A stretch of DNA of 64,000 bases from Leucothrix arctica (GTDB lineage: Bacteria > Pseudomonadota > Gammaproteobacteria > Thiotrichales > Thiotrichaceae), in the NCBI RefSeq assembly GCF_003172895.1, contig NZ_QGKL01000004.1, forward strand, positions 1 through 64,000, in the 5' to 3' direction. Below are positions 63,641 through 64,000 of this stretch, piece after piece (position 1 is the first letter of the stretch; each line of letters starts with the position of its first letter). The position numbers and the translations under genes are program-made. The notes below the pieces were generated by a model that made no database searches, had not been told where the DNA came from, and was given only the letters and a program-made list of their open reading frames with translations.

Positions 63641-64000
63641 GTGTCTAATGCGTTGAAAGGTGATGTCTTAATCATCATCTCTACCCTACTCGCTTGCTTA
63701 GGTTGGTTCTTCTCCAAAGAAGTACTCAGTAGCATGTCGCCACTTCAGTTTATTAGCCTGAGATTTACCTGTGCAGGATTAATTTTGCTTTTGTTTTGCT
63801 GGCGCGCTTTCTCTGTCATTAAGCGACAAGACATTGTGCCCATCCTCACCTCAAGCCTATTTTTTACGACAGGTGTCACTATTTGGGTATTTGGGATGAC
63901 CTATGTCACCAATATGTCTGTTGGTGCATTTATTCTGAATATCAGCTTTTTACTAGTGCCCGTAATTGCCGTATTTTTTGGTGAACGTCCATCCAAACTA
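63641..64000 (+). CDS. EamA/DMT-family transporter, N-terminal part
   Basis: The frame starts at GTG 63641 (in-frame stop at 63608, no ATG between) and runs off the window. The 120 visible residues hold four TM helices: ILIIISTLLACLGWFFSKEV, FISLRFTCAGLILLLFCW, IVPILTSSLFFTTGVTIWV and VGAFILNISFLLVPVIAVFF, ending GERPSKL. This is the first EamA repeat of a drug/metabolite transporter. Position after the glucarate pathway genes suggests, without proof, transport of a related compound. Confidence 0.75.
   Translation, partial: MSNALKGDVLIIISTLLACLGWFFSKEVLSSMSPLQFISLRFTCAGLILLLFCWRAFSVIKRQDIVPILTSSLFFTTGVTIWVFGMTYVTNMSVGAFILNISFLLVPVIAVFFGERPSKL

Overview
The window looks like chromosome of a marine gammaproteobacterium of moderate, slightly AT-rich composition. 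The evidence is the mix of genes typical of that group: TRAP DctPQM with DctBD, the YejABEF peptide importer, HrpB, TrmA, TcdA, a second-type EF-G, and an NsrR/Hmp pair whose key residues sit at the same positions as in E. coli. A Leucothrix/Cocleimonas-like (Thiotrichales) source is possible, but the sequence alone does not prove it. No rRNA, tRNA or CRISPR array was seen.

Layout. 0-3.4 kb is an accessory patch. A partial IS3-family element has cut off an SMC-like ATPase gene that follows a WYL (BrxR/CapW-like) regulator, with dinD divergent to it; this resembles a disrupted defence operon. 3.5-10.3 kb is a one-strand C4-dicarboxylate module (dctB-dctD-dctP-dctQ-dctM) with a terminator-like hairpin between dctP and dctQ. 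10.3-23 kb holds mostly housekeeping genes: aldo/keto reductase, HrpB, TrmA, a GarR/YihU-type dehydrogenase, a LytTR regulator, a SulP transporter and a MoxR/VWA pair. 23-27.7 kb has an ankyrin protein, a probably 5'-truncated gene, a secreted copper-radical oxidase and a SCO protein.

27.8-33.1 kb is a region of gene turnover: a DUF1016 nuclease, small transporters and enzymes, a divergent carbamoyltransferase, coding debris including an internally deleted copy of a VOC gene, and a frameshifted Spy-like gene. 33-49 kb has a large secreted protein, yejABEF, a 1278-residue DUF4116 repeat protein, a TRIC-type channel, a separate SGNH protein plus AT3 acyltransferase, and ung. 49.5-59 kb has EF-G2, TcdA, a class V aminotransferase, nsrR/hmp with a recognisable NsrR operator, an AbiE toxin-antitoxin pair with nested inverted repeats upstream, and a ferredoxin-reductase-like flavoprotein. 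58.7-64 kb has a FemAB/BioF2-like acyltransferase, then a glucarate/uronate catabolic cluster (kdgD, a FadR-type GntR regulator, a 2,5-dioxovalerate dehydrogenase) with a shared candidate operator, and the start of an EamA transporter.

The most unusual signals are two near-perfect 29-30 bp palindromes inside coding sequence (dinD and the DUF1016 gene), a DctD whose sigma-54 contact motif reads GAFVGA rather than GAFTGA, the giant DUF4116 repeat protein, and the fossil gene pieces at 31.2-33.1 kb.
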